From contig JAUCBJ010001040.1 of NCBI GenBank assembly GCA_032718475.1, forward strand, positions 1-64,000: a DNA stretch of 64,000 nucleotides. Reading direction: 5' to 3'. Below are positions 63,981-64,000 of the stretch, one piece after another. The notes under the pieces are model-generated. The model did not search any database. It was not told where the DNA came from and saw nothing but the letters and a program-made list of their open reading frames with translations. Position 1 is the first letter of the stretch. Every line of letters starts with the position of its first letter. Source of the DNA: Nemertoderma westbladi (Eukaryota > Xenacoelomorpha > Nemertodermatida > Nemertodermatidae). The position numbers and the translations under genes are program-made.

Positions 63981-64000
63981 GTGACCCAGATGATCATTGA

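Overview
The window looks like repeat-dense genomic DNA of a multicellular animal, most likely an aquatic invertebrate. The sequence is AT-rich. It has eukaryotic splice signals (PHD, MADF, Ser/Thr-rich and DUF4806-like exons) and a mixture of metazoan-type transposons: several non-LTR clades, Ty3/Gypsy, PIF/Harbinger, pogo, hAT, Helitron and a tnp2/CACTA-like transposase. There are no ribosomal, operon-like or prokaryotic features, and I cannot name the species from sequence alone. Very little is an obvious host gene; the window is mainly a graveyard of mobile elements nested in one another, with a few spliced-looking exons of unknown identity.

Layout. 0-5.2 kb: a hAT-like end with a poly-G tract, a CAACAAYGAG minisatellite, a Cys/His ORF and a decayed non-LTR element. 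5.3-9.6 kb: copy A of a 1.85-kb repeat carrying a PHD-finger exon, split by a 2.4-kb RTE-like LINE with a 14-bp target duplication; copy B at 39.4-41.2 kb preserves the empty site. 9.6-10.5 kb: a GC-rich modular repeat with UUCG hairpins. 10.9-18.7 kb: a large minisatellite array interrupted by an L2/Daphne-like LINE. 18.7-24.2 kb: two candidate exons bracketed by an 81-bp inverted repeat, a tnp2-like transposase and a Cys-rich Helitron-like ORF. 26.5-34.6 kb: fragments of RTE LINEs, Harbinger plus MADF, and a zinc-finger/OTU gene. 36.3-37.0 kb: a long-TIR element. 42-44.5 kb: two pogo-like pseudogenes.

44.5-64 kb is the most structured part. A 3,761-bp composite (PWWP-like exon, Helitron-like Cys-rich ORF with poly-G breakpoint, 5' region of an RTE LINE, and a Jockey/CR1-like reverse transcriptase) occurs twice, 15,484 bp apart, in the same orientation, with no indel and no mismatch found where compared. 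Between the copies lie a hAT element inserted in the LINE 3' UTR (8-bp TSD) and a complete, recently inserted Gypsy element (51575-56170) with near-identical LTRs. The Gypsy ORF is open for 1,130 codons, but its reverse transcriptase and RNase H are gone. In their place is an in-frame 12-bp tandem repeat (Ser-Asp-Ile-Thr). It therefore encodes Gag, protease and integrase only, an unusual protein-coding non-autonomous element. Helitron Rep and helicase fragments and a retroelement C-terminal nuclease-like piece fill 57.8-59.6 kb.

Functionally, nearly every recognised protein serves transposition (RT, endonuclease, transposase, integrase, Rep/helicase). Most are broken; the Gypsy ORF, the RTE ORF (5'-truncated) and the minisatellite LINE ORF1 are the long intact frames.
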